Positions 1 to 6,458 of a stretch of DNA of 16,109 bases are shown in pieces. The stretch covers positions 1 to 16,109 of the forward strand of contig FR896029.1 of NCBI GenBank assembly GCA_000435475.1. The letters are read 5' to 3'. This DNA is from Cryptobacterium sp. CAG:338. GTDB lineage: Bacteria > Actinomycetota > Coriobacteriia > Coriobacteriales > Eggerthellaceae. The notes below the pieces were generated by a model. It saw only the letters and a program-made list of their open reading frames with translations, was not told where the DNA came from and did no database searches. The position numbers and the translations under genes were made by a program. The first letter of the stretch is position 1. The number at the start of each line of letters is the position of its first letter.

Positions 1-856
1 TGGTGAAGCAAAGAAGCATTGCCGTTAAGGTACGGGTAATAACTTTCTTTTTAAACAAGAAGCTCCAAGGAAGCTGCTTGATATCTTGCTCCTGCTCACG
101 GCGCTGAATTTCTTCAGCAGTAACTTCTTCTACCGTCTTGCCACCAGCAGCAGCCTTTGCCTCAAGTTTCGAAACAATAGCATCCGCTTTGTCATTGTGA
201 CCATTAAGAGCTAACCAACGAGGAGATTCATCCATGCAGGTCCAAACAAGAATTACGCAAACCGCACCAAGGATGCCGCAGAATACGAATACTTCGCGCC
301 AACCAGCGATTGGCAGGATGATGAGGTTCATTACAGAACCGAACAAAGTACCGCAGTTTGCAATCAATCCTACATAAGACTGATACTTACCACGCTTGTG
401 AGGTGGTGTGTACTCGGTCAAAGCAGAATAGCCTGCAGGGAATGCAGCACCAAGACCAATACCCATGATGAAACGGCATCCGGTCAGGAAGTCTGCATTA
501 GTCAGGAAGTCTGCATTAGGAGAAGTAGCAGCAACCAAACAAGCAATTGTAAAGATACTACCGCAAACAATAACTGCCTTCTTACGGCCAAAACCGTCGG
601 ATACCCATCCTGACATAAGACCACCAATGAGGTAGCCAACCATGGTGATGGAGTTAAAGAACGCAAATTGTTCAAGCGTCATGAAGCCCTCGTCCTGAAG
701 AACAGCACCGATAGGGCCACCAATAGACATGTCAACGGAGTCGCAGAACGTAATACCTGCCAGCAACCACATGATCTTCATGTGGAAACCAGAGATTGGC
801 ATACGGTCGAGACGTGCCGCGATACCGTGGAATGACTTTTGAGCATTAGAAGCCAT
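1..856 (-). CDS. MFS transporter, N-terminal 285 residues (gene runs off left edge)
   Basis: The ATG is at 856-854, preceded on the minus strand by an AGGAAGGG ribosome binding site. The frame stays open to the window edge, so the C-terminal half is missing. The start resembles the group of organic-acid, niacin and sugar-like MFS carriers (RLDRMPISGFH before helix 1). The loop 2-3 signature GWVSDGFGRKKA is clear, and ESPRWLALNG lies after helix 6, as in sugar-porter-like MFS proteins. About six membrane helices are visible, followed by a charged cytoplasmic loop (EEIQRREQEQD) and the start of the second half. Family knowledge says proton-coupled import or export of a small metabolite across the inner membrane; the substrate cannot be read. 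A LysR-type regulator is encoded just upstream on the same strand. The gene carries an exact 18-bp in-frame duplication (483-518) in the loop between helices 3 and 4. Confidence 0.9.
   Translation of the reverse strand, partial: MASNAQKSFHGIAARLDRMPISGFHMKIMWLLAGITFCDSVDMSIGGPIGAVLQDEGFMTLEQFAFFNSITMVGYLIGGLMSGWVSDGFGRKKAVIVCGSIFTIACLVAATSPNADFLTNADFLTGCRFIMGIGLGAAFPAGYSALTEYTPPHKRGKYQSYVGLIANCGTLFGSVMNLIILPIAGWREVFVFCGILGAVCVILVWTCMDESPRWLALNGHNDKADAIVSKLEAKAAAGGKTVEEVTAEEIQRREQEQDIKQLPWSFLFKKKVITRTLTAMLLCFT
483..518. repeat. Exact 18-bp tandem duplication inside the MFS gene
   Basis: The unit GTCAGGAAGTCTGCATTA occurs twice back to back (483-500 and 501-518) with no mismatch. It is in frame and duplicates the hexapeptide NADFLT on the minus strand, in the outer loop leading into helix 4. 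Identity at every base, including wobble positions, suggests a recent slippage event. Confidence 0.95.
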
Positions 857-1252
857 GCGTTTCCCTTCCTTTCTTTTTCCTTTTACTCTTTTTCCTCTTT
901 ATTGCTTTGATTTCTATGATTCCCAACAACCAAAGCGCCTGAAAAGATAAGGCTGACAATCTCATGATTCAATGCCTCACCTTTCGTAATTAATTTTCTC
1001 TTTCCTATTTTTCTTGCTCCAATAGTCAAGTTGATAGGTTTACGCCGAAGATTACAAAATGCTATGTTTCCAGGTAGTGAATGCGTTCACGTAATCTTTA
1101 GAAGCACGAAAATGCCTGATGGCTGTCCATTTGTCTTAAATTGGTAAAACTTTTACCAATTTAGCTTTGCTGAATTTCATCCTTATTTTTAGCCACAGCT
1201 CAATGACACAGGGGTACAAAAATCCGCTACACGTCACTTTATGGATTTAAAT
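857..1252. other. Intergenic region between LysR regulator and MFS gene
   Basis: This 396-bp gap holds no coding region I can support. It contains the 27-bp palindrome at 1137-1163. The stretch nearest the MFS start is pyrimidine-rich on the plus strand, so the MFS leader RNA would be purine-rich. A weak minus-strand match TTGACT (1029-1024) with a poor -10 (TAGGAA, 16-bp spacer) is the best promoter guess, and I do not trust it. No T-tailed hairpin follows the LysR gene here. Confidence 0.5.
1137..1163. promoter_or_regulatory. 27-bp perfect palindrome, likely operator
   Basis: Two 13-bp arms (left arm TAAATTGGTAAAA) flank a single central C with no mismatch. The one-base centre and the absence of a T-tract argue against an intrinsic terminator, so a dimeric regulator site is more likely. 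It lies between the LysR-type regulator and the MFS gene, about 280 bp upstream of the MFS start. The TTGGT...ACCAA ends resemble GntR-type operators, but with a longer 9-bp spacer. It does not centre on the T-N11-A pattern typical of LysR proteins, so the adjacent regulator may not be the one that binds it. Confidence 0.6.
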
Positions 1253-2167
1253 CTATTGATTCTGTTCTATTTCAGCAGCGTTCGGAAATCGATAAGTGCT
1301 CATGCACTGAATGAAATTTTCCACTACTTTGGGATGCGATTCTTTGCGGCTTACCAAGTACACCTTATGAAAATCATACGGCAAATCTCTTATCGGTAAG
1401 CACACTACATTCTCGAAAGCATTCACTAAAAATGAGTAGCAAAACAACGCCATCTTGTTAGTTTCCGACGAGACCATAGCGCTCATTGTTATCTCATCAT
1501 CATATTCCCGTATTAAATTCAGCTTTTCACACGGCAAATTTTCTTTGATTGAACGCAGAGTTGGCGAAGTAAGTGAATAGGTAAGAAGCTCATAGGGCGC
1601 AAGCATTTCAAGAGAAACAGACTCATGATTGGCTAAAGGATTGCTTTTATTCACGCAAAGCACCAACGGCTGAGACCAAACGAGGGTATAGCTAAGATCA
1701 TCCCAGTCGTCAGTTTTTGCAGCAAACACTACATCAAGCTCACCCTTGCGTAATCGAGACACCAATTCAATTGAATAAGCTTGCTCGATAACAATTTTTG
1801 GAGGATTTTTCTGCTGTTCGGTAAACGCCTGCATCGCCATTGACCAAAAATAACCCTGCATTGCGTAAATAGTGCCTATTCGAATTTCAGAATTGATTTC
1901 ACCCTGGGTCTCATAAGCTAGGCGAAGACCCGTATCGATATTCTTGACTGCAAGTTCAGCGTATTCGCGAAAAATGGATCCTGCCGCAGTCAGTTCCACA
2001 TGAGAGCTACCAGCACTTCGTTCGAAAAGCTGCAAGCCTATCTCTTTTTCCAATTGTCTAATTGCTGCAGAAAGCGTTGGTTGAGCAATATAGAGATCCT
2101 TTGCTGCTTTGGTATAACTAAGCACCTCTGCCAAATGGCTAAAATAGCGCAAATACTCTAACCTCAT
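1253..2167 (-). CDS. LysR-type transcriptional regulator
   Basis: The protein has 304 residues, the usual length for the family. Residues 1-60 form the winged helix-turn-helix (MRLEYLRYFSHLAEVLSYTK, then AQPTLSAAIRQLEKEIGLQLFER). A linker helix follows, and residues from about 90 to 295 form the periplasmic-binding-protein-like effector domain. Such proteins bind DNA as tetramers and switch a nearby gene when a small metabolite binds. Most LysR genes are divergent from their target; here the nearest candidate target, the MFS gene, lies downstream on the same strand. The start is the only one that gives a full HTH. A GAGGGG stretch lies about 12 bases upstream, a rather long spacing. The effector is not predictable from the sequence. 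Confidence 0.93.
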   Translation of the reverse strand: MRLEYLRYFSHLAEVLSYTKAAKDLYIAQPTLSAAIRQLEKEIGLQLFERSAGSSHVELTAAGSIFREYAELAVKNIDTGLRLAYETQGEINSEIRIGTIYAMQGYFWSMAMQAFTEQQKNPPKIVIEQAYSIELVSRLRKGELDVVFAAKTDDWDDLSYTLVWSQPLVLCVNKSNPLANHESVSLEMLAPYELLTYSLTSPTLRSIKENLPCEKLNLIREYDDEITMSAMVSSETNKMALFCYSFLVNAFENVVCLPIRDLPYDFHKVYLVSRKESHPKVVENFIQCMSTYRFPNAAEIEQNQ

Positions 2168-2312
2168 ACATTACTCATTCCCCTCGAACTTTGAGCTTTG
2201 CTACCCTCCATGGCGAATCGCAAGCTAAAACCCTATTCGCGGTAGAGCGCAGCACATCAAGCGTATCATTTTTTACTGTTTCGCTCATCAAACTTACTCA
2301 ACTTTAAGGCCC

Positions 2313-2351
2313 AAAAATCAAGGAGTCTCAAGACTAACTTTGAGACTCCTT
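2313..2351 (-). terminator. Intrinsic terminator of the Gfo/Idh gene
   Basis: Perfect 12-bp arms AAGGAGTCTCAA (2320-2331) and its complement (2340-2351) enclose an 8-base loop. On the minus strand the stem is followed by GATTTTTGGG, a short U-tract. It sits about 90 bp past the stop codon of the oxidoreductase gene and insulates it from the LysR gene. Confidence 0.85.
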
Positions 2352-2437
2352 ATGTTCTTAAGAAATATCACTTGTGCTGACGACGTCAGTAAGATTTGGC
2401 AGCAGGATTTGCTCGCAAGATTTGCCTGCAGAATTTC

Positions 2438-3490
2438 CTAGCTTGGTAAATACACAGCATTACCAGTTTCTGCCGATTCGAAAACACCATTTACGATCTT
2501 GAGTGTTTGCAGCCCTTCTTCACCAGAGCAGCGCGGCACCGTTTCTCTACCTTTGCAAAGATCGATGAAATGCTCTAATTCAGCCTTTAGAGGACTATTG
2601 AGTTCAACTTCAAAATGTTCATGTTTCAATTCGTGCGTCCAGCCAAATGCATCTTGATCACAGTAGTACAGATCCATATTTGGAAAACCAAAAGAACCCT
2701 TTGTGCCAAATACCTGCATGCTGTTTTCTCCAGGCGCCATTACAAACGATTCATTTTCATCTGCCGCCAAATCATAATTCCAAGGACTAGGAGTACCGTC
2801 ACACAAGGCATAGGTTGCGGTAACGCCATTTTCATACTCAATCAAGACAGAAGCTGAATCCTCGGCATCATTTCCTCGAATGGTATTTCGCGTAGTTGCA
2901 TATACCTTAACGGGAGCTTTTCCTGTAACAAAATTGAGATCATCGAAATCGTGAATAGCATTGATTAGCAGAGGTCCGCCTACTCTTTTTGTGACATACC
3001 ACTCGCGATCGAAACAGTCCTCGTCTTTTGCAATGCAATAGCGTGATTGGATGGTTACGATTTTTCCCAAGCGTCCTGAATCTATAACTTCACGTAAAAA
3101 TTGATACTTACTTGAAGAACGACGATGATGCCCGATTAGAAGGTTCACACCTGCCTTTTTGCACACCTCGATTACATGCTTTCCCTCTTCAACAGTATTG
3201 GCAATAGGCTTTTCCAGCAGAATATTTTTAATACCTGCCTCAATAGCGTTTTCCACTGCTTCCACATGAAGTGTATTGGGAAGAGCTATATACACTGCAT
3301 CGAGCGGAATTTGTTTGAACAACAAGGTGTAATCACTAAATAGTGGCACACCAAGCTCGTTAGCAATTTGGAAATCCGAATCCCCAAAGCCAGCGACAGC
3401 CGCCAATTCGACCTCGGGGTTCTCCTTTGCGAAACGGGCAATTTTTGAACCGTGGTTCAATCCCAATACTGCAAATCTTACGGTATCCAC
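2438..3490 (-). CDS. Gfo/Idh/MocA-family NAD(P)-dependent oxidoreductase
   Basis: The chosen start is the GTG at 3490-3488, giving 350 residues that begin VDTVRFAVLGLNHG. It has an excellent AAGGAGGAG ribosome binding site six bases upstream. An in-frame ATG at 3571 would add 27 charged residues unlike the family and would bury that site. The Rossmann domain opens with AVLGLNHGSKIARFA. The family's EKP motif (LLEKPIANT) carries the conserved lysine, followed by LIGHHRR and by GGPLLINAIHDFDDL, which supplies the catalytic Asp/His region. Family members oxidise or reduce sugars, inositols or related cyclic polyols using NAD(H) or NADP(H) in the cytoplasm. No sugar-pathway partner is adjacent, so the substrate is open. 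It is probably a monocistronic unit ending at the hairpin near 2320-2351. Confidence 0.9.
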   Translation of the reverse strand: MDTVRFAVLGLNHGSKIARFAKENPEVELAAVAGFGDSDFQIANELGVPLFSDYTLLFKQIPLDAVYIALPNTLHVEAVENAIEAGIKNILLEKPIANTVEEGKHVIEVCKKAGVNLLIGHHRRSSSKYQFLREVIDSGRLGKIVTIQSRYCIAKDEDCFDREWYVTKRVGGPLLINAIHDFDDLNFVTGKAPVKVYATTRNTIRGNDAEDSASVLIEYENGVTATYALCDGTPSPWNYDLAADENESFVMAPGENSMQVFGTKGSFGFPNMDLYYCDQDAFGWTHELKHEHFEVELNSPLKAELEHFIDLCKGRETVPRCSGEEGLQTLKIVNGVFESAETGNAVYLPS

Positions 3491-3680
3491 GAAAAACTCC
3501 TCCTTGTTTGGTTTCCTTGTTCCCCTTTTCCCCTGAACCTGATTATCAAAGCGGTTGTTTGTTTTTTCCAATAGAGGGATAGTTTGTTTAAGAAAAGCAA
3601 TAGGAGTTTTGTATATTTCGAGGTAAATACTTAATAATTGGCTGCGAATGTATTGCTTGATTCATCCGTTAAATTATTGC

Positions 3681-3736
3681 CCATCCGCAGAGGGTGGTAA
3701 TGCAACACAGATTGTTATTCATCCGCAAAGCGGATG
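3681..3736. repeat. Pair of related short hairpins sharing an ATCCGC core
   Basis: The first hairpin is CCATCC (3681-3686) with GGGTGG (3692-3697), paired through one G-U as plus-strand RNA. The second is CATCCGC (3720-3726) with GCGGATG (3730-3736) and an AAA loop. Both contain ATCCGC followed by ARAG, and a third CATCCG occurs at about 3663. They may be a small dispersed hairpin repeat or part of an untranslated leader. Function is unknown. Confidence 0.4.
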
Positions 3737-3942
3737 GTTATCGTTTCGAACCCTTCGCTTCTTCGATAGGCTGAAGCTATCAAAAAAGCTGAAGCCATTA
3801 ATAGAAAGCCTCCATTTCTGGGGGATTACCTGGACTTATATAGAAGTTATAGCAATACATTTTTCCTATAGCCCTAAAATCTGATCCTCTGATTGAGAGG
3901 GTTAGGCCGACTATTGCCTCTTGACAATGTCCTGCTCATATT

Positions 3943-3973
3943 AAAAAGCGCCGCCCCTTTTAAGGAGCGACGC
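3943..3973 (-). terminator. Intrinsic terminator of the crotonase-family gene
   Basis: Read on the minus strand, GCGTCGCTCC (3973-3964) pairs with GGGGCGGCGC (3957-3948) over ten positions, two of them G-U. The six-base loop is TTAAAA and five T residues follow. The two wobble pairs become A-C mismatches on the plus strand, which fixes the direction as leftward. It lies about 40 bp past the stop codon. Confidence 0.9.
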
Positions 3974-4011
3974 CTCGAAATTTCACTACGCCGAGTTATT
4001 TCGTAGCGATT

Positions 4012-4887
4012 TTACATGTTTGTGAAAGCAAAGTTCTCTGGGTGAGCCTTTACTTCTTCGCGCAGTTTAGGATTCATCTTGCGAACACCGCGACGAGCAT
4101 CTTCGGTCTGAGAAGCCAGAACCTGATTGCGGTTTTCCATCTTGATCTGAGCCTCGAAAGAGTTGTCAAGAGAGCACTGCAAAGATTCCTTGGTAAGACG
4201 AAGACCGAGAGGAGCTGAATTCTTAACCATAGCTTCAGCCATCTTTACTGCTTCTTCTACTACATCTTCATCAGCTACAACCTTGTTGGCAAAGCCCCAC
4301 TCAAGCAGCTCTTCAGCGCCAATACGACGAGCAGTCAAAAGAGCTTCAGCAGCGCGAGCATAACCAACAATGCGAGGAAGATAATAAGAGCCAGACATGT
4401 CGGTACCGGTCAAGCCGATGTTGAGATAACCAGCCTGCATCTTGAAGGATTCACCGCAAACACGAAGATCGCAAGCGCAAGCCAAAGAAAGGCCGCCACC
4501 AATTGCATGACCCTTTAAAGCACCAATAATAGGCTGCATTGCGTTGCGCATATTAACTGCCTGATCAGAGCAGATAGTCTGCATAATGCAGTGGTCACGC
4601 TGAGCACGACCCATATCCTCAGGAGGCTCATAGTTGAGCTCGTTCAGGTTAAAGCCGGCGCAGAAAGACTTACCTTCACCGGTAAGAACAATTACGCGGC
4701 ATTCTGGGTCCATGCGAACCTTCTTCAAATAATCATTGAAGTCAGCCATCTGCTGATAAGACATCGCATTGAGGTTTGCAGCGTCATCGAAAGAAACAAC
4801 GTGGATTGGACCACGAACGTCAACCTTCAAGCGCTCATACTCATACTTGAATTCGGGCAGGCAGTATGCCTCCTGATATACGCTCAT
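4012..4887 (-). CDS. Crotonase-fold (enoyl-CoA hydratase/isomerase family) protein with altered active site
   Basis: The preferred start is the ATG at 4887 (MSVYQEAY, 291 residues). The GGAAGGGG site lies seven bases before it, but only one base before the alternative ATG at 4893. The crotonase fold is clear: TGEGKSFCAGFNLNEL (about 70-83) and GHAIGGGLSLACACDLRV (about 126-143) supply the two oxyanion-hole amides for a CoA thioester. At the positions of the two catalytic glutamates of rat enoyl-CoA hydratase (E144, E164) this protein has Ser134 and Tyr154, so simple hydratase activity is doubtful. Asp163 in GLTGTDMSG aligns with the isomerisation aspartate of dienoyl-CoA isomerase. From memory, a NIGL-G-D pattern also occurs in some actinobacterial EchA paralogues. 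It is probably cytoplasmic and acts on an acyl-CoA of unknown type. It has its own promoter and terminator. Confidence 0.88.
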   Translation of the reverse strand: MSVYQEAYCLPEFKYEYERLKVDVRGPIHVVSFDDAANLNAMSYQQMADFNDYLKKVRMDPECRVIVLTGEGKSFCAGFNLNELNYEPPEDMGRAQRDHCIMQTICSDQAVNMRNAMQPIIGALKGHAIGGGLSLACACDLRVCGESFKMQAGYLNIGLTGTDMSGSYYLPRIVGYARAAEALLTARRIGAEELLEWGFANKVVADEDVVEEAVKMAEAMVKNSAPLGLRLTKESLQCSLDNSFEAQIKMENRNQVLASQTEDARRGVRKMNPKLREEVKAHPENFAFTNM

Positions 4888-4924
4888 GCGCATTCCCCTT
4901 CCATTTCGGAATTCTTGGTTTAAT

Positions 4925-4961
4925 ACTACGAATCGTAGTTTTTACTGGTGCTGTCTGTCAA
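4925..4961 (-). promoter_or_regulatory. Promoter of the crotonase-family gene with overlapping palindromic operator
   Basis: A perfect -35 TTGACA (4961-4956) is followed after 18 bp by TACGAT (4937-4932) on the minus strand. A 15-bp palindrome, ACTACGA-A-TCGTAGT (4925-4939), covers the -10 and probable start site, a typical place for a repressor. A partial copy of the half-site (ACTACTGCGAATC) occurs near 4982. The start codon lies about 38 bp downstream. Confidence 0.6.
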
Positions 4962-4996
4962 GAACAAGCCCCAAGCATTGGACTACTGCGAATCAA

Positions 4997-5024
4997 TCAA
5001 CAAGAATCGATTTGTTCTTGTTGA
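4997..5024. repeat. 10-bp inverted repeat at the head of the periodic array
   Basis: TCAACAAGAA (4997-5006) is complementary to TTCTTGTTGA (5015-5024) across an 8-base gap. The right arm is the first unit of the 16-bp array that follows. A related CAAGAACAAG lies at 4959-4968, next to the crotonase promoter. This may be a regulator site or a fold in a leader RNA. Confidence 0.5.
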
Positions 5025-5140
5025 AATATGCTCTTATTGAAGTATGGTCTTATTGAAATATGCTTTTGGCGATGCAGGTTCTTGCTGAAATTTGTCCTTG
5101 TCGAAATTACCGCCCATGAAATTAGCCCTATGAAATTAAC
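5015..5140. repeat. Degenerate tandem array with about 16-bp period
   Basis: Successive units share a core near TCTTATTGAAATATGC. The GAAAT (once GAAGT) core starts at 5023, 5039, 5055, 5087, 5103, 5118 and 5132, so spacing is 16, 16, 32, 16, 15 and 14. One unit between 5064 and 5078 has lost the core. The array lies in the 421-bp gap between the divergent crotonase and cysteine-rich genes and has no coding potential I can see. No unique spacers lie between units, so it is not a CRISPR array. Confidence 0.65.
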
Positions 5141-5238
5141 GTTCAACTTGTGAAGTCCTCATCTATCCCTTAAATACACCCTGTGCATTTAAGGCGATTG
5201 CGCATTACAATGTGACACGCATAAAAAATATCCGAGCA

Positions 5239-5280
5239 AGAGTTTTAGACCCAAGCCCGTATTGTCTAGGTCAAAACTCT
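5239..5280. repeat. Imperfect inverted repeat just before the cysteine-rich gene
   Basis: AGAGTTTTAGACC (5239-5251) pairs with GGTCAAAACTCT (5269-5280) except for one bulged A. An alternative inner stem is TAGAC (5246-5250) with GTCTA (5264-5268). It ends 11 bp before the ribosome binding site and has no T-tail, so it is more likely an operator or leader structure than a terminator. Confidence 0.45.
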
Positions 5281-5308
5281 ACTTACTGCCGAGGGAAGAG
5301 GTATTTTG

Positions 5309-5953
5309 ATGGCAGAATATAGCCCTACTCGCACCCATGCAACCTGGAAACCACGCGTAACCTCTGCTCACATTCCTTACTTTCATTGCACTGAATGTGG
5401 CGCAGTAGTTCAAGGTATTGATGGCGCGGTTGACAATCAACTTATCAACGACGGAGAACGATCGCTCATTTTTGAGCCTTCCTATGCACATGTTGAATAT
5501 CAACTTACCTGTTGCGGTAAGCCAATGGAGCAACTCCAGCCTATTACCGCTGCAGAAGTTGAAGACCGCTTTAAGCTTAACTACCAAATCATGGGTGGTC
5601 TAAACAACAACTGTGTAAAAATTGATTGGCGTTCCGTAGACTCAACCTGCAAGCCTCGTTGGTTTGCGTTGAAAACATTTACGGGAGTTATGACTAAATA
5701 TGTATCACCAAAAAAGTGGCCTCCCATTGTATTTGCCCTAGCCGACGAAGACGCCTTCGCTTACTGCGACAAAAATCCTTGCGTCGAATGCACCTTCCGC
5801 TGCAAGCGCGGTATGGAAATCTACGCTTATGTGGACAACATCGGATTGGTAATTTTGCCGCTTGATCGTATGGAAGCTCCTGGCAGCGCACGTTTTGACG
5901 ATTTCGATTCTCCTCATGAGATTATGGAGAAGGCAAAAGCAGCTAAAGCGTAA
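5309..5953 (+). CDS. Cysteine-rich protein with desulforedoxin-like metal site, function unknown
   Basis: The start is the ATG at 5309, seven bases after GGGAAGAGG; a TTG three bases earlier is too close to that site. The 214-residue product has no signal peptide or membrane helix. Residues 25-31 (FHCTECG) with CCGKPM at 68-72 give the CxxC...CC arrangement of desulforedoxin and of the N-terminal domain of desulfoferrodoxin, which binds one iron through four cysteines. The gap between the pairs is longer than in classical desulforedoxin. The C-terminal half has C102, C114 and a cluster C153-x4-C158-x2-C161-x3-C165, which may bind a second metal or an Fe-S cluster. The histidine ligands of superoxide reductase are absent, so I do not call it superoxide reductase. 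An electron-transfer or oxidative-stress role in an anaerobe is inference. Confidence 0.75.
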   Translation: MAEYSPTRTHATWKPRVTSAHIPYFHCTECGAVVQGIDGAVDNQLINDGERSLIFEPSYAHVEYQLTCCGKPMEQLQPITAAEVEDRFKLNYQIMGGLNNNCVKIDWRSVDSTCKPRWFALKTFTGVMTKYVSPKKWPPIVFALADEDAFAYCDKNPCVECTFRCKRGMEIYAYVDNIGLVILPLDRMEAPGSARFDDFDSPHEIMEKAKAAKA

Positions 5954-6077
5954 TAACATTCGCAAAGGAAAGGTTCAGGCAGGCTGCTTTTTACGTACCT
6001 TCTTGGAGCGTTCTCTTCTTTAGAGCACCCTCCTCATCAAAACTTTCCTCTGTAAAGAGCCAGCAAAGCGAAATAAT

Positions 6078-6122
6078 AAAGGGCTGTTGAACATCCATAA
6101 AACGATGATTCAACAGCCCTTT
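6078..6122. terminator. Bidirectional intrinsic terminator between convergent genes
   Basis: Perfect 14-bp arms AAAGGGCTGTTGAA (6078-6091) and complement (6109-6122) enclose a 17-base loop. The AAA and TTT ends give U-tails in both directions. It serves the cysteine-rich gene from the left and copA from the right. Confidence 0.9.
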
Positions 6123-6217
6123 TCTTGTATTCGTTTCAGTATTTGATTCAAGCTCAAATTTATACCTACATCATAAAGATTCAGCGCAGTAGAGCAGCAG
6201 AGTATTTATGTCATAGA

Positions 6218-6240
6218 GGTTCGAATTCGATATTCGAACC
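6218..6240. repeat. 9-bp inverted repeat immediately after copA
   Basis: GGTTCGAAT (6218-6226) and ATTCGAACC (6232-6240) enclose five bases, 11 bp past the copA stop codon. No T-tract follows in either direction. It could protect the 3' end of the copA transcript or be a weak extra terminator. Confidence 0.5.
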
Positions 6241-6251
6241 AAAAGTGGTAT

Positions 6252-6458
6252 TTAAGCCATCTTGGCTTCGTATCCTTCCTCAACCACTGCATCGATAAGC
6301 GTTTCATCTGACACTTCCGCACTAAGCTTCACTGTTGCCTTCTTTGCTTCTAAATCTACAAGAGCTTCTTCAACTCCTGCTACGCGCTCCAGCCCTTTCT
6401 TAACATGCGCTACGCATTTTTCACACATCATTCCTTCAACGTGTAATACCTTTTCCAT
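6252..6458 (-). CDS. Possible internally initiated CopZ-like copper chaperone (within copA)
   Basis: An in-frame ATG at 6458-6456 (CopA residue 947) would give a 68-residue protein, MEKVLHVEGMMCEKCVAHVK onward, with exactly the size and layout of a free CopZ/HMA copper chaperone. Immediately upstream is AAAGGAAG, a good ribosome binding site seven bases from the ATG. The two roles, C-terminal pump domain and separate chaperone, could coexist. In E. coli copA also yields a short chaperone, but by frameshifting and from its N-terminal domain. The sequence shows only the potential for this; the domain may simply be a fused CopZ with a leftover start signal. Confidence 0.4.
   Translation of the reverse strand: MEKVLHVEGMMCEKCVAHVKKGLERVAGVEEALVDLEAKKATVKLSAEVSDETLIDAVVEEGYEAKMA

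Larger units (their letters stand above)
3491..4011. other. Intergenic region upstream of the Gfo/Idh gene
   Basis: This 521-bp gap contains no gene I can support. A 78-codon plus-strand open frame (3648-3884) has no recognisable domain, no good ribosome binding site, and spans hairpins. The region holds two related hairpins (3681-3736), a short direct repeat of GCTGAAGC (3770-3777 and 3788-3795), small stems near 3886-3900, and the terminator of the crotonase gene at 3943-3973. No convincing promoter for the Gfo/Idh gene was found. Confidence 0.45.

Noticed and set aside
1137..1163. Palindrome considered as terminator of the LysR gene.
   Set aside because: AT-rich stem, one-base centre and no T-tract; an operator fits better.
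3491..3571. Upstream ATG extending the Gfo/Idh protein by 27 residues.
   Set aside because: The extension is charged, unlike the family, and overlaps a strong ribosome binding site placed perfectly for the GTG at 3490.
3648..3884. 78-codon plus-strand open frame in the large gap.
   Set aside because: No domain recognised, no good ribosome binding site, and it runs over hairpins; left as intergenic.
5015..5140. Repeat array considered as CRISPR.
   Set aside because: Units are about 16 bp, degenerate and directly adjacent, with no spacers and no cas gene.
5309..5953. Superoxide reductase (desulfoferrodoxin) call.
   Set aside because: Only the N-terminal cysteine site fits; the four-His, one-Cys catalytic centre is not present.
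6218..6240. GGTTCGAATTC resembling a tRNA T-arm.
   Set aside because: It is one arm of a perfect inverted repeat, and no acceptor, D or anticodon stem can be laid out around it on either strand.
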